A DNA stretch of 64,000 bases from Pseudomaricurvus sp050633365 (GCA_050633365.1 JBOEGJ010000041.1:38132-102131), one strand, 5' to 3'. Shown: positions 33,910-43,286, numbered from the stretch's first letter. A program made the numbers and translations. The notes: generated by a model from the sequence alone, not told the origin.

Positions 33910-35672
33910 GTTGTGTTTTTCCTTAGTCCGCGAACGACTTTTTCTAAGCTGTTCTCAAAGTGTTCACCTTGGCTTAGTACTCTCAGCTCGCCACTGGCCA
34001 TCAAAGTGATGAGCTCAGACATCTTATGATCAGCGGCTTTTTTCCCCAGTCGATCGGTGAAAATATACTTGTCGCTTGATTGCAATTTTACCGACAACTT
34101 TAAGCGTGTTGTTTGTTGATCTTTTCCCTGTAGCTCAAGCCAGGCGCCCACGTGCAGAGCTGATAAGACACTTTCGTAATTGCTCTTGTCGCTGTCGCTG
34201 AGCTCTTGGCCATTGACGCTTGGTCGCTGTTCCAGCGTTTGTGCTTCTTGTTGGGCCTTGTGGGCGGCGATATCACGGGCTTGGGTTTCGGCAATACGCT
34301 GCTCGAGCTTAAGGTGATGCTGATAGCGGCGATCCAATTTCTGTAAGGTGGTTTTCAGGGTTCTCGCATAAAGGTGGCGCCGCTTGATGGGTTTTGCGAC
34401 TTTCGCTGCTAACGCCAGCGAAAATTCGGAAAACGTATAGTCAGAAAACTTTCGACCGTTGTAACGCACGAAAAGCAATTGATCGCGGTGGGCTTGCTTT
34501 AGCAATAGCTTGGCTTTGACCGATTCTCGCTGCTTGTCATCACCTTGAAAACTAAACCAGTCACCGACCTGAAAACGCTCCAAATCATCAATCATACTTT
34601 GATCAACAAGGGTTTGGTGTCGGTTCTTTCCAACGTGTCCCAATTGTGTAAACTCGACGCAATGAATCGGTACGTTTTGAAGAATCAGCACAAAATAGTC
34701 GTTTAGTGTTTGGAAAAAATCTTGGTAGCTAGGGGTATCAGAGAAGTGCCTCCAATATGAGTCATCGATTTGCTCAACGATGGGTGGCAATAGCGTCATC
34801 ACTTTGCTGCGGTGGGTGTCGCTGTTCGATTGTGTGAAGGCCCAAGAGAGCGCCTGCAAAAGACGCTGCCACTTTTTCCAATCCGTACAATCGACGCCGT
34901 GATGAACGAGCAAGTACTGCAAGTCCGGCAGGAGTTTTGCCTGGATAAAATCGGCGACTTCTTCGGGCAGCAGTTGGCCTGAAAGACGCTTCGACACAAA
35001 ACTCAGCACCGTGTCTTTGGCATTGTCGATTTGATCGTGAGCCCCCTGGCTGTCTTCAATGCGCTTCTCGAGCTTACTCTGATGAATTTCATCTTCTTTG
35101 ATGTGGTGGGCTAGCTGATCCGAAAGTTCATTTACGCTGGAGCTGGAGTTGATGTCGAGTGTTGGCAGCGCTGCTACCAAATTGTCGAACCAGGTGCTGA
35201 AACGACGTCCGGTTTTTCCTGCGGCAGGCTCCCAAATTGCAAGATGATTGAATAGCTGGTGAATAAAGCGACACAGAGCGTGCTCTGTGTTGATGGCAAT
35301 ATCGGGTCGGCTCAATAGCCGAACAATCAGGACGAGGCTGAAATGGCGGCCACAGCGATCGATGCTGTTGTCGGGATTAGCGCTCACATAGAGTTGCGAA
35401 ATTAGCAGATCCACAAACACCAATGCCGAGCGAATGTCGGCACTGAGTAAACGCTGGGGAAAGTCGTGTTTTAAGTATCCGGTGAGAAGTAGTCGATCGG
35501 CAAAGTACTCCGACTGCTGACTCAGTGATTCCAATAGTGTGGCTTGATCCAGTGGGTCGAGGGCCACTTGCGGCGGCAGGCCGTCGTGTTCGTGCAGCAG
35601 CCGCAAGGCTTTCAATAGGCTCTGGGTATGGCCTTTGAGGATTTGATCAATCGGCAGATTGGCTGGTGTCAT
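33906..35672 (-). CDS. DUF1631-family protein
   Basis: 588 residues. The N-terminal two thirds are helical (DQATLLESLSQQSEYFADRLL, FSTWFDNLVAALPTL, LSFVSKRLSGQLLPEEVADFI). Two similar beta modules follow, one near 370-430 (FQVGDWFSFQGDDKQRES) and one near 505-570 (LHVGAWLELQGKDQQTTR), with a coiled-coil-like segment between (RRYQHHLKLEQRIAETQARD). This layout fits DUF1631 proteins, which often occur with PilZ domains. Molecular function unknown; coupling to the PilZ gene is the main clue. Confidence 0.78.
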   Translation of the reverse strand: MTPANLPIDQILKGHTQSLLKALRLLHEHDGLPPQVALDPLDQATLLESLSQQSEYFADRLLLTGYLKHDFPQRLLSADIRSALVFVDLLISQLYVSANPDNSIDRCGRHFSLVLIVRLLSRPDIAINTEHALCRFIHQLFNHLAIWEPAAGKTGRRFSTWFDNLVAALPTLDINSSSSVNELSDQLAHHIKEDEIHQSKLEKRIEDSQGAHDQIDNAKDTVLSFVSKRLSGQLLPEEVADFIQAKLLPDLQYLLVHHGVDCTDWKKWQRLLQALSWAFTQSNSDTHRSKVMTLLPPIVEQIDDSYWRHFSDTPSYQDFFQTLNDYFVLILQNVPIHCVEFTQLGHVGKNRHQTLVDQSMIDDLERFQVGDWFSFQGDDKQRESVKAKLLLKQAHRDQLLFVRYNGRKFSDYTFSEFSLALAAKVAKPIKRRHLYARTLKTTLQKLDRRYQHHLKLEQRIAETQARDIAAHKAQQEAQTLEQRPSVNGQELSDSDKSNYESVLSALHVGAWLELQGKDQQTTRLKLSVKLQSSDKYIFTDRLGKKAADHKMSELITLMASGELRVLSQGEHFENSLEKVVRGLRKNTT

Positions 35673-35745
35673 AACGGCGGTTCACGCTTCAGGAGTTGCG
35701 ATAGCATACTCTGTGCATTGTTTATCGCCTGTTTGTGCGCAGTCT

Positions 35746-36369
35746 TTAGTTTTCGAGGTGATCGGTATTGTTAAATACGTTCAATCGATTTTGTCTCAGA
35801 CACAGTTCGGCGATTCCGGTGTTACTCATGTTGTAGTTCAACCATTGGGTTGTGTCACGGTGTAGATAGTGGGCAAGCGCGATGGCAATAGCCACGCCAT
35901 GGGAAACCACCACTACATTTCGCCCCGGATTGGCGGCAATGATGTCTTCTAACGCCTCGATCATTCGCGCTTTCACCTGATCTTGAGACTCGCCGTTGGG
36001 GGCGGTAAAGCCGGGATCGTCGCGCAGGCGAGCGGCGACGGCCATTTTATCTTTGAGGTCCGCAAAGCTGGTGTTTTCCCAATCCCCGAGATGAAACTCC
36101 ATCAGTCTTGGATCGAGTGAAAGCTCTAAATCATGGGCTTGAGCAATGGCTTCGGCGGTGTGCCGAGTGCGTTGCAAGGGACTGGCGATGATGACGTCGG
36201 GCCGTTTATGACGATGGAAGTGCCGACCTAATAACTTGGCTTGTTGGTGTCCATGATCGGTTAGAGCGGTATCGGTTTGACCGTGCCAGACTTTATTGAG
36301 GTTGGCGAAGGTTTCGGCGTGGCGCACAAAGGTCAGGCGAGGCGGGCAAGGGCTTTGGGAATCAGACAT
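35746..36369 (-). CDS. histidine phosphatase family protein
   Basis: 207 residues. Catalytic phospho-histidine motif TFVRHAETFAN near 13-23, LTDHGHQQAKLLG, IASPLQRTRHTAEA, acid in DPRLMEFHLGDWE, and second His in VVVSHGVAIAIA. These are all the elements of the phosphoglycerate-mutase-like (branch 1) family. Substrate unclear: cobalamin-related, phosphosugar or general phosphatase activity are all possible. It lies between DUF1631 and the PLP decarboxylase, not obviously linked to either. Confidence 0.82.
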   Translation of the reverse strand: MSDSQSPCPPRLTFVRHAETFANLNKVWHGQTDTALTDHGHQQAKLLGRHFHRHKRPDVIIASPLQRTRHTAEAIAQAHDLELSLDPRLMEFHLGDWENTSFADLKDKMAVAARLRDDPGFTAPNGESQDQVKARMIEALEDIIAANPGRNVVVVSHGVAIAIALAHYLHRDTTQWLNYNMSNTGIAELCLRQNRLNVFNNTDHLEN

Positions 36370-36455
36370 GCAGCGTCCTACAGCGTTGAAGTGGGGTGTG
36401 TGTCGACACGGGCGTCAGCGCTCGATTTTACACCGAGCGGGCTGCGGGGCAAGTA

Positions 36456-36476
36456 AATCCACCGCAAGGGTGGATT
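36456..36476 (-). terminator. possible terminator downstream of the PLP decarboxylase
   Basis: AATCCACC and GGTGGATT pair perfectly around GCAAG, in the 291-nt gap 36370-36660 between the histidine phosphatase and the decarboxylase. On the minus strand TTTACTTG follows. The rest of the gap shows no gene or recognisable site. Confidence 0.5.
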
Positions 36477-36660
36477 AGTTGACGTGCTAGCCTAGCGCTC
36501 GGTAGTGGATTTACTTTGGGCCGACGGATCTTTCTCGAGTTGCTCTTCGTTAAGCCGCTCTCTGTTGAAGTGCTCCCGGTCGACTCATTCTCTGTCGGGT
36601 CATTCGCGGTGCTTCATCGGCCGTTTCTCCGAGCGCCTTGTGCTTCGTAAGGGCGACAGC

Positions 36661-38130
36661 CTACTTCGTCGATTTACGAGCCTGCCTTTGAACATACCAA
36701 TTGATGAGTTTTTGAAGCAACGGCGGTGGTGCATCGTCGGCGTTGCTATCTTGAGACGTCAGATCGACGCTGCCACCTCCGGCTTGGTATTGACCGGCGT
36801 AGATATCGAGAATTTTCTTTTTGACCATACCGCGAAGCGGAATGTGAGTCATCATGCCGTAGGTTGCGGCGCCGCCTTGTTCTGCCAGCTCTGGATGGGC
36901 TCTGACGGTGGCCACCGCGTCGGCCAGATCTCGCAGGTATTGATCGACAACTTTTAGGTGCTGGGCCGTCACCATGGCGTGTAAGCCAGAGGGGAATTGA
37001 TTGCGATTGACCTGCCAGCCCTTGGCATCCATTTGATCGCCCACAGCAAAGATATTGACCGCCGGGTCGATGGATTGATAGGCGAATAGTGGCCCCTGCG
37101 GCTTGCCTATTATCTCGAGTTCAGCAATTGCACTGACACCGTCCTTTAGCCGATTGACGGCCTCCAAGGTGTCTCTAGCGAGCTCTTGATAACCTTCTTT
37201 ACCAAAGTACTGCAGAGTTGCCCAAGCCGCCGCGTAGGCGCCACCGGGGCGAGTGCCCAATAGCGCTGAACTGGCGAATACGCCGCCGGGCCAATCCTCG
37301 TGCACAAACATTTGGTACTTCAAGTAATCCAGCGAGCGATAAGTAATGGTGGATGCCCCTTTGGCGGCGTAGCCGTACTTGTGAATGTCCGCCGAGATAG
37401 AGGTAACTCCCGAAACTCGATAGTCCCAGAGCGGCAAGTCTTCTCCGTTCATTTCTAAGAAGGGCAATATAAACCCGCCGACGCAGGCATCCACGTGCAG
37501 AGGAATTTGATGCTTTTCGGCAATGGCCCCCATGGTTTCGATGGGATCGATGGTGCCGTGAGGATATTCTGGCGCGCTGCCGAGAATCATAACGGTATTG
37601 CGATTGATCATTTTTTCGAGTTTTCTGAGATCCGGTGTCATATCGCTGAGCAGTGGCACTAGGCGAACTTTCACACCAAAATATTCCGATGCTTTAAACC
37701 ATGCAACGTGGGCGGTTTGCGGCAAAATCATTTCGGGCTTTTTCACTCGTCGCCGGTCACGGGCCATATCACGATAGGTTTTTACCGCCATCAAACAACT
37801 TTCGGTTCCGCCCGAAGTTACCACTCCGCAGACTTCGTCGCTGCCGTGCAGCAATTCTGCGGTGGCGCTAATGACTTGGGTTTCAAAGGTCTTGAGACTT
37901 TTGAACGCTGTGGGGTTTAGGCCATTCTCACAGGCAAAGCTGTGATACGAGTCTTTCAAAAACTGCGAGTGCTGTTCGTCTAGGTAGTAGACCAAGCTCC
38001 ACACTTTGCCATCTTTGTAGTTGGGGTCGTCGGCTTTAAACTCTTGCAATTGATCTAGAATCTCATCTCCCGGCCGGCCTTTGGCGGGCATGGCGATATG
38101 GCTAGAGGTCGAGTGATCGGCAGAATGCAT
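36661..38130 (-). CDS. PLP-dependent decarboxylase, sphingosine-1-phosphate-lyase-like
   Basis: 489 residues from ATG 38130, which has GGAG 6 nt upstream; the frame extends 4 codons to a TTG at 38142. Group II decarboxylase fold: GVVTSGGTESCLMAVKTYRD (PLP phosphate site), HVDACVGGFILPF (Asp over the PLP pyridine), and ADIHKYGYAAKGAST with the Schiff-base lysine. The sequence is nearer sphingosine-1-phosphate lyase than GadB. In bacteria, members act on amino acids or phosphorylated long-chain bases, so substrate is open. It is directly downstream (28 nt) of a DUF819 permease, suggesting a transport-plus-metabolism pair. Confidence 0.82.
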   Translation of the reverse strand: MHSADHSTSSHIAMPAKGRPGDEILDQLQEFKADDPNYKDGKVWSLVYYLDEQHSQFLKDSYHSFACENGLNPTAFKSLKTFETQVISATAELLHGSDEVCGVVTSGGTESCLMAVKTYRDMARDRRRVKKPEMILPQTAHVAWFKASEYFGVKVRLVPLLSDMTPDLRKLEKMINRNTVMILGSAPEYPHGTIDPIETMGAIAEKHQIPLHVDACVGGFILPFLEMNGEDLPLWDYRVSGVTSISADIHKYGYAAKGASTITYRSLDYLKYQMFVHEDWPGGVFASSALLGTRPGGAYAAAWATLQYFGKEGYQELARDTLEAVNRLKDGVSAIAELEIIGKPQGPLFAYQSIDPAVNIFAVGDQMDAKGWQVNRNQFPSGLHAMVTAQHLKVVDQYLRDLADAVATVRAHPELAEQGGAATYGMMTHIPLRGMVKKKILDIYAGQYQAGGGSVDLTSQDSNADDAPPPLLQKLINWYVQRQARKSTK

Positions 38131-38158
38131 GAGGGTCTCCAAGTGAGTGAATCGCGAG

Positions 38159-39457
38159 CTAGCTCAACGACTGCAAGGCTAAGGCTAGGCTGATACCTAA
38201 AAAATTTCCCAGCGCGTAACCAATAATGCCGGTGGTCATGCCCGACAAAATGAGTGAGGAATTATTCAGAGCTCTTGCCATCACCGGCACAAACGGTGGG
38301 CTGCATATCGCGGCCACTGAAGTGATCATGAAAGTATCACCATCGATGTTGTTCAAGCGACATAGAAGCCCGTGCAGCAGAAGGCTGAATGCGAGAACAA
38401 AGACAATAAATAGGGCGATACTTGGGTCGACTTGAAAGATGTCGTCAACGGTTGCCATCGACGCGATCACCAAGCAGAACACATAAATCCAATACATACC
38501 CAGTCGGTAAGCGAGCTGTAAGCGCTGGATAGAATTGAGGGTGGATAGGGCTGCGCCGCAGACAGTCAACAATACAATGGTAAGCGCCGTGGCACCTTGC
38601 CATTGCCATGCGCTGACAATCCACTGGCTCAATCCCAGAGCGATGGCTAAGCAAGTCAGACTTAATCCCGAAACGGCGAGCAGTTGCCGCACGCTCTTGA
38701 GCTTGATGAGCGGGCTATAGTCATCACCGTATTGTGTTAAATGAGAGGCGTCACCGTGTTGCGTTAACTGAGAGGCATCACCGTATTGAGTTAAATTAGA
38801 GTTGTCGGCGTTTTTATCGGCGCCGTTGGACTCGTTTTCATATTGGAGATGACGATGTTGGGGATGACTGGGAAACAGTCGTCTGATTAATGGAATAGCC
38901 ACCGACAACATGAATAACAAATAACCCGCACCAATAACCGTATCTAGGCTGTGAAAGACCAAATAGTCGGCATGAGGAATATCGAGCCCCGCCTTAATTG
39001 CCGCCAAATTGGGGGTGCCGCCGGTATAGACACCCACGGCCATTGCCGCCAAGTGGCTGGAATCAATCGACGACTTAGCTCCTGACTCCCACAGGATAAA
39101 CAGTGCCGTTGCAACGCTGACCACCGCCGTGGTGGCCAGTAACATGGACAGCAGAGCCTTGCCCGCTTGATGGTGCCATTGTCGAATGTTGAGCGTCATT
39201 AACAGCATCGGTAGGGCGAAGGCGATCGAGAAGTCCCCTAGGCCTTGTTGCGCCTGTTGGAGTGATTGGGGCGAGGCGCCAAGCCAGCCGAGAAAACCGG
39301 GACTGAGCAAGCTATTACCGAGCACCAGCCCGGTTAGGTAGCACAAACCAATGACCCCGATCTTTTTTGCCCATCGATGGCGAGAGGCAAAAGCGATGAA
39401 TAACGCCGGTGCGGTCAAAAAGAATAAGATCGAGATGACTGCAGTGGTATCCATCAT
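38159..39457 (-). CDS. DUF819 (YjcL-like) integral membrane protein
   Basis: 432 residues, about a dozen predicted hydrophobic segments. The family motifs GVYTGGTPNLAAIKAGL (near 141-157) and the repeat-related AAICSPPFVPVMARAL near the C-terminus suggest an inverted-repeat carrier fold. An internal cytoplasmic loop near 215-250 holds three 9-residue repeats. DUF819 transporters are mostly uncharacterised. The PLP decarboxylase starts 28 nt downstream, and the two are likely co-transcribed. Confidence 0.8.
   Translation of the reverse strand: MMDTTAVISILFFLTAPALFIAFASRHRWAKKIGVIGLCYLTGLVLGNSLLSPGFLGWLGASPQSLQQAQQGLGDFSIAFALPMLLMTLNIRQWHHQAGKALLSMLLATTAVVSVATALFILWESGAKSSIDSSHLAAMAVGVYTGGTPNLAAIKAGLDIPHADYLVFHSLDTVIGAGYLLFMLSVAIPLIRRLFPSHPQHRHLQYENESNGADKNADNSNLTQYGDASQLTQHGDASHLTQYGDDYSPLIKLKSVRQLLAVSGLSLTCLAIALGLSQWIVSAWQWQGATALTIVLLTVCGAALSTLNSIQRLQLAYRLGMYWIYVFCLVIASMATVDDIFQVDPSIALFIVFVLAFSLLLHGLLCRLNNIDGDTFMITSVAAICSPPFVPVMARALNNSSLILSGMTTGIIGYALGNFLGISLALALQSLS
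38723..38803. repeat. three 27-bp tandem repeats inside the DUF819 gene
   Basis: Units start at 38723, 38750 and 38777. They encode LTQYGDASQ-like nonapeptides in the large hydrophilic loop of the permease. The copies differ by a few bases, so the expansion is not brand new. It sits between transmembrane segments, where length changes are tolerated. Confidence 0.9.
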
Positions 39458-39804
39458 AGTGAGGGCCTTGGTGGGTGATCTGTCCGTGAGGTCTAGCGGT
39501 CATATCGCCTTCTTAGGGCGCTGCTGAGACCTTCGTCAGTGGAACATGGGACAGGATGAAAATCAAAAGTGGTACCATCGTACCAGTTGTGGGCGAGGAG
39601 TCCACTCTTGCTGTTTTTCGATGTTTCGTGGGGCGTCTTGAGAGAGTCTTGAGATTGCCTTGACTTGAATGGGCTCGGAATAGGCTCGGGATTGTCTCAG
39701 TGCAGGCGCGCAGAGTTGCCTCAGCGTCTCCTTCGCCGACTACCTCAGAGACTAGCTCAAGGGCAATCGAAGATTGACGTCGTTGATGGCAGTTGGAAGT
39801 AAGG
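39458..39804. other. intergenic, no gene recognised
   Basis: 347 nt between the zinc-ribbon gene and the DUF819 gene. A 106-codon minus-strand frame covers part of it but has an odd composition, no good start and overlaps the zinc-ribbon gene out of frame. Short direct repeats (CTTGAG, GGCTCGG) occur at 39638-39690. I see no promoter, RNA gene or operator I could defend. Confidence 0.6.
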
Positions 39805-40017
39805 CTATGGCGAGAACTTGTTGAACAGGGCAAACGCTAGGTAGCCCCAGAGCCCCAACAATAGCCACAAGCGCCAGCGAGGATGTTTGGTTTCACGGTT
39901 TTCACTGTCTTGTAATCGGCTCACTTGACGTGAGCCGCAGGCGGGGCACGCCCCCTGTGGGAATTGACGGCCTTTGTAGCTGCAGTCCGAACATTGGTAG
40001 CCTTGGGGGCGGGTCAT
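39805..40017 (-). CDS. small zinc-ribbon membrane protein
   Basis: 70 residues. A four-cysteine zinc ribbon is visible (C-x2-C in YQCSDCSYKG and C-x2-C in GACPACGS), followed by a charged linker (DSENRETKHPR) and a single transmembrane helix (WRLWLLLGLWGYLAFALF). The arrangement suggests a cytoplasmic metal-binding head anchored to the membrane. No function is known to me. It is the first gene upstream of the 347-nt gap. Confidence 0.75.
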   Translation of the reverse strand: MTRPQGYQCSDCSYKGRQFPQGACPACGSRQVSRLQDSENRETKHPRWRLWLLLGLWGYLAFALFNKFSP

Positions 40018-40235
40018 AATGGGGTCTCGTAAAAAATGTTTCTCGAAAGACGTAATAATTGCGCAAATCGCCGCGCGTTTAACGGCAAGATCACACCTTA
40101 AAGCGACGCATGTTTTACTCGTGAGTATAGCGCGAGAATTTAATCATCCCCATTCCCGCATTGATGACTTTTGAGTGTTTGATTCTCGCAGGTTTATCAG
40201 TAGAGTAGGCGCCGACTGAATTTTAAGGAATCGCC

Positions 40236-41603
40236 GTGAAAAAGTTCGTTTCAATTGCTTCTGGGCTCTTAACCCTCGCCGTGATTGGCGCCGCGTTTGC
40301 GGGAGTGACGCCGAGTTATTTAGTGAATTCACCGGCGATGTTAACCGGTATGGGGGCGAAGCTGGCGTGCTCGGGTCGATATGTATCGGGCTTGAGTGAA
40401 AGCCAAGCATTCATCGATCTTCAGTCCTACTCTGCGGTGCTTAAGCTACTCGATCTAGACTACGACGACGCCAGCAAAACCGTATCGGCGAGCTTGCTCG
40501 GTCTGAAAACGACTCAGGCAAAACATCGTCCTGGTATTGGTTGTGCCTTGTCTGTGGGCGATACCTCGGCGATTGATGGAGTCATTGTCAAACAGGTCAA
40601 ACCATCGGCGGCCAATTGGCCCATGGGCGACAGTGCAGAGCACATAAATTCCCAGTGGCAGCAACAGCTCGATCAGTTACTGATTAGAGATAATCAGGCC
40701 GCGCTCAATACCCGTGCCTTGTTGGTTGTCCACGACGGTCAGCTGGTGGCCGAAAGCTATGCGCCGGGTTTTGATTCATCATCGAAGTTGCTGGGATGGT
40801 CTATGGCGAAAAGCGTTACCGCACTGTTGATTGGGCATCTCGAGATGACCGAACGTTTAGATCTTGATCAAAAACCGGTATTTACATCTTGGGCCAAGGA
40901 TGAACGGGCTGAGATTGATATCGAAGATTTATTGCACATGAGTAGCGGGCTCGAGTTTCCAGAAACCTATGAGCCTGGCGCCGGTGCCACCGACATGTTG
41001 TTTAGGGTTCATCGCGCCTCTGATTTGCCCTTAGCTGCCCCCAGTATTCATCGACCGGGTGAGTATTTTGAATACTCATCAGGCACGACGAATTTATTGT
41101 CGAAACTGATCTTTGACATCAGTGGCGCAAGTGCGCAGCAAAATTTCGATTTCATGGATGAAACACTCATTGCACCTTTGAATTTACGCGATTTTGTCTT
41201 TGAGACCGATCCTAGTGGCATGTCGGTGGGCAGTTCATATTTGTACGCGAGCGCACGTGAATGGGCAAAAATTGGTCAATTAATGCTGAATGAAGGCGAG
41301 CTAAATGGTCATCGATTAGTGACGCAAGATTGGGTAGCTCGAGCCCAACAGCCCAACTTATCAAGCAATACCAGAAGCTACGGTTATCAGTTTTGGCTCA
41401 ATCGTGGCGATGAGAATTTACGTTGGAATGATTTGCCAGACGATAGTTACGCCGCCCTGGGCAATCGCAAGCAGGTGGTAATGATGATTCCTTCTGAGAA
41501 CACGGTTATCGTGCGTCTGGGGTGGACATCAAGTCACTATCCCACCAATAACAACTTCGCCGAAATAATGTCTTGGATTACCAAAGAACCTCCAGCGGTT
41601 TAA
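40236..41603 (+). CDS. serine hydrolase of the beta-lactamase/esterase (class C-like) family
   Basis: 455 residues from a GTG start with AAGGA 7 nt upstream. Signal peptide KKFVSIASGLLTLAVIGAAFA, then about 110 residues before the beta-lactamase domain. Catalytic Ser-x2-Lys is in GWSMAKSVTALL, and the second motif Tyr-x-Ser is in EYSSGTTNLL. The family includes 6-aminohexanoate-dimer hydrolases, esterases and D-aminopeptidases, and true class C beta-lactamases are a minority. It is a periplasmic hydrolase of unknown substrate. Confidence 0.82.
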   Translation: MKKFVSIASGLLTLAVIGAAFAGVTPSYLVNSPAMLTGMGAKLACSGRYVSGLSESQAFIDLQSYSAVLKLLDLDYDDASKTVSASLLGLKTTQAKHRPGIGCALSVGDTSAIDGVIVKQVKPSAANWPMGDSAEHINSQWQQQLDQLLIRDNQAALNTRALLVVHDGQLVAESYAPGFDSSSKLLGWSMAKSVTALLIGHLEMTERLDLDQKPVFTSWAKDERAEIDIEDLLHMSSGLEFPETYEPGAGATDMLFRVHRASDLPLAAPSIHRPGEYFEYSSGTTNLLSKLIFDISGASAQQNFDFMDETLIAPLNLRDFVFETDPSGMSVGSSYLYASAREWAKIGQLMLNEGELNGHRLVTQDWVARAQQPNLSSNTRSYGYQFWLNRGDENLRWNDLPDDSYAALGNRKQVVMMIPSENTVIVRLGWTSSHYPTNNNFAEIMSWITKEPPAV

Positions 41604-41681
41604 GTTATAATTGCCAAACGCTAATGTTGAGTCAGAGTCGAACTTTCGTGCTTTGACTGTTTTTACGGATAGAGATATTTC

Positions 41682-43079
41682 ATGAATACCGATAACGATC
41701 GTCTACAAACTCACTCTGCTCAAAAATTGGATGGCGATAATACTGTGCCTTGGAGTCCGAGTTCTTGGCGTTCGAAAACCGCTCATCAGCAACCAAACTA
41801 TCAAGACCCGCAGGCACTGGCCGAAGTAGAGTCTCAATTGTCTTCAATGCCCCCGCTGGTGTTCGCACAGGAAACACGTCAGCTGCGCAGTGAATTGGCC
41901 GACGTGGCCGAAGGCAACGCCTTTCTTTTGCAGGGCGGCGACTGCGCCGAGAGTTTTGTGGATTTTTCCGCCGACAATATCCGCGATACCTTCAAAGTTA
42001 TTATGCAGATGGCCATCGTGCTCACTTACGCTGGGCGAAAGCCGGTGGTAAAAGTGGGACGTATTGCGGGCCAGTTTGCCAAGCCTCGATCGGCCGACAC
42101 AGAAAGCCGTGATGGTATCGAATTACCGAGTTTTCGCGGCGATATTGTTAATGGGCCTGAATTTACCGCGCAAGCGCGCGCCGTTGATCCTCAGAGGATG
42201 GTGCGCGCCTATCATCAATCCACCGCGACGTTAAATCTTTTGCGGGCGTTTGCTCACGGTGGGTTAGCGGATCTACAGCAAGTGAACGATTGGAATTTGG
42301 GTTTTGTTTCCGGTAATGAGCAATGTCTGCAGTATCAGAAGCTTGCTCATGAGATTCGTGATGCCTTGTCGTTCATGGAGGTGATGGGGATAACCAGCGA
42401 CAACACGCCGGTACTTCGAGAAACCGATTTTTACACGTCCCACGAAGCACTGTTATTGAATTATGAAGAGGCCTTAACTCGCCGCGATAGTCTCACCGGT
42501 GATTGGTACAATTGCGCAGCGCATATGTTGTGGATTGGTGAGCGCACTCGGCAACTCGACGCCGCGCATATCGAATTTATGCGCGGTATTCACAACCCCA
42601 TCGGTGTAAAAATCGGCCCCTCGATTAGCGCTGATGAATTGCTGGAATTGATCGATGCGTTGAACCCGCACAACGAAGCCGGGCGCCTTACGTTGATTAC
42701 AAGAATGGGCGCAGACACTTTGGCAGAGCGATTGCCGGAATTAGCGCGCCGCGTCACTCGCGAGGGGCGCAAGGTGGTTTGGTCTAGCGATCCCATGCAC
42801 GGTAATACCGTGAAGGCCTCAAACGATTTTAAGACTCGTTCGTTTGATCGAATCTTGACTGAGATTCAACAGTTTTTCCAAGTGTTGCGGGCCGAGGGCG
42901 CGCATCCAGGTGGGGTGCATTTGGAAATGACCGGACAACGCGTGACCGAATGCGTTGGAGGAGCTTATCGGGTGTCCGAGGCCGACCTAGCCAATCGTTA
43001 TAGAACCCAGTGCGATCCGCGTTTAAATGCAGATCAAGTGTTGGAGATGGCTTTCAACGTATCCGAACTGCTGCGCTAA
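41682..43079 (+). CDS. 3-deoxy-7-phosphoheptulonate synthase, class II (DAHP synthase)
   Basis: 465 residues, full-length class II DAHP synthase. Segments WSPSSWRSKTAHQQPNY at the N-terminus, LLQGGDCAESF (metal-binding Cys), GRIAGQFAKPRS, and C-terminal VWSSDPMHGNT and GGVHLEMTGQRVTECVGG are diagnostic. It condenses phosphoenolpyruvate and erythrose 4-phosphate, the first step of aromatic biosynthesis. Class II enzymes in gammaproteobacteria are known from pseudomonads and relatives. The gene starts 78 nt after the beta-lactamase-like gene. Confidence 0.93.
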   Translation: MNTDNDRLQTHSAQKLDGDNTVPWSPSSWRSKTAHQQPNYQDPQALAEVESQLSSMPPLVFAQETRQLRSELADVAEGNAFLLQGGDCAESFVDFSADNIRDTFKVIMQMAIVLTYAGRKPVVKVGRIAGQFAKPRSADTESRDGIELPSFRGDIVNGPEFTAQARAVDPQRMVRAYHQSTATLNLLRAFAHGGLADLQQVNDWNLGFVSGNEQCLQYQKLAHEIRDALSFMEVMGITSDNTPVLRETDFYTSHEALLLNYEEALTRRDSLTGDWYNCAAHMLWIGERTRQLDAAHIEFMRGIHNPIGVKIGPSISADELLELIDALNPHNEAGRLTLITRMGADTLAERLPELARRVTREGRKVVWSSDPMHGNTVKASNDFKTRSFDRILTEIQQFFQVLRAEGAHPGGVHLEMTGQRVTECVGGAYRVSEADLANRYRTQCDPRLNADQVLEMAFNVSELLR

Positions 43080-43102
43080 AACCTAGATCCTAGAACCGCT
43101 TG

Positions 43103-43135
43103 CCATTCCCTTGTTCTACTGTTGAGTGGGAATGG
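43103..43135 (+). terminator. possible terminator after the DAHP synthase gene
   Basis: CCATTCCC and GGGAATGG pair perfectly across a 17-nt loop, 23 nt after the stop. No T-tract follows, so confidence is modest. Confidence 0.4.
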
Positions 43136-43164
43136 TTGAGTGGAGAATGGCTGAGCGGCTAGCT

Positions 43165-43212
43165 GTATGGATAAGCGTATGGATAAACCTATGGATAAAC
43201 GTATGGATAGAG
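43165..43212. repeat. four 12-bp tandem repeats, GTATGGATAAAC
   Basis: Four consecutive dodecamers (GTATGGATAAGC, GTATGGATAAAC, CTATGGATAAAC, GTATGGATAGAG) lie in the 207-nt gap between the convergent DAHP synthase and FAD oxidase genes. No coding frame uses them convincingly. A recent slippage array or a binding-site array are both possible. Confidence 0.85.
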
Positions 43213-43286
43213 GCGATACATTGAATAGCTATCAACGAATGACTATCCATGAGTCGTTTTCAATGAACCGCGTGTCTCGATAAAGA

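Noticed and set aside
39513..39833. 106-codon minus-strand frame
   Set aside because: It overlaps the zinc-ribbon gene out of frame and is rich in Ser/Arg/Thr with no domain pattern.
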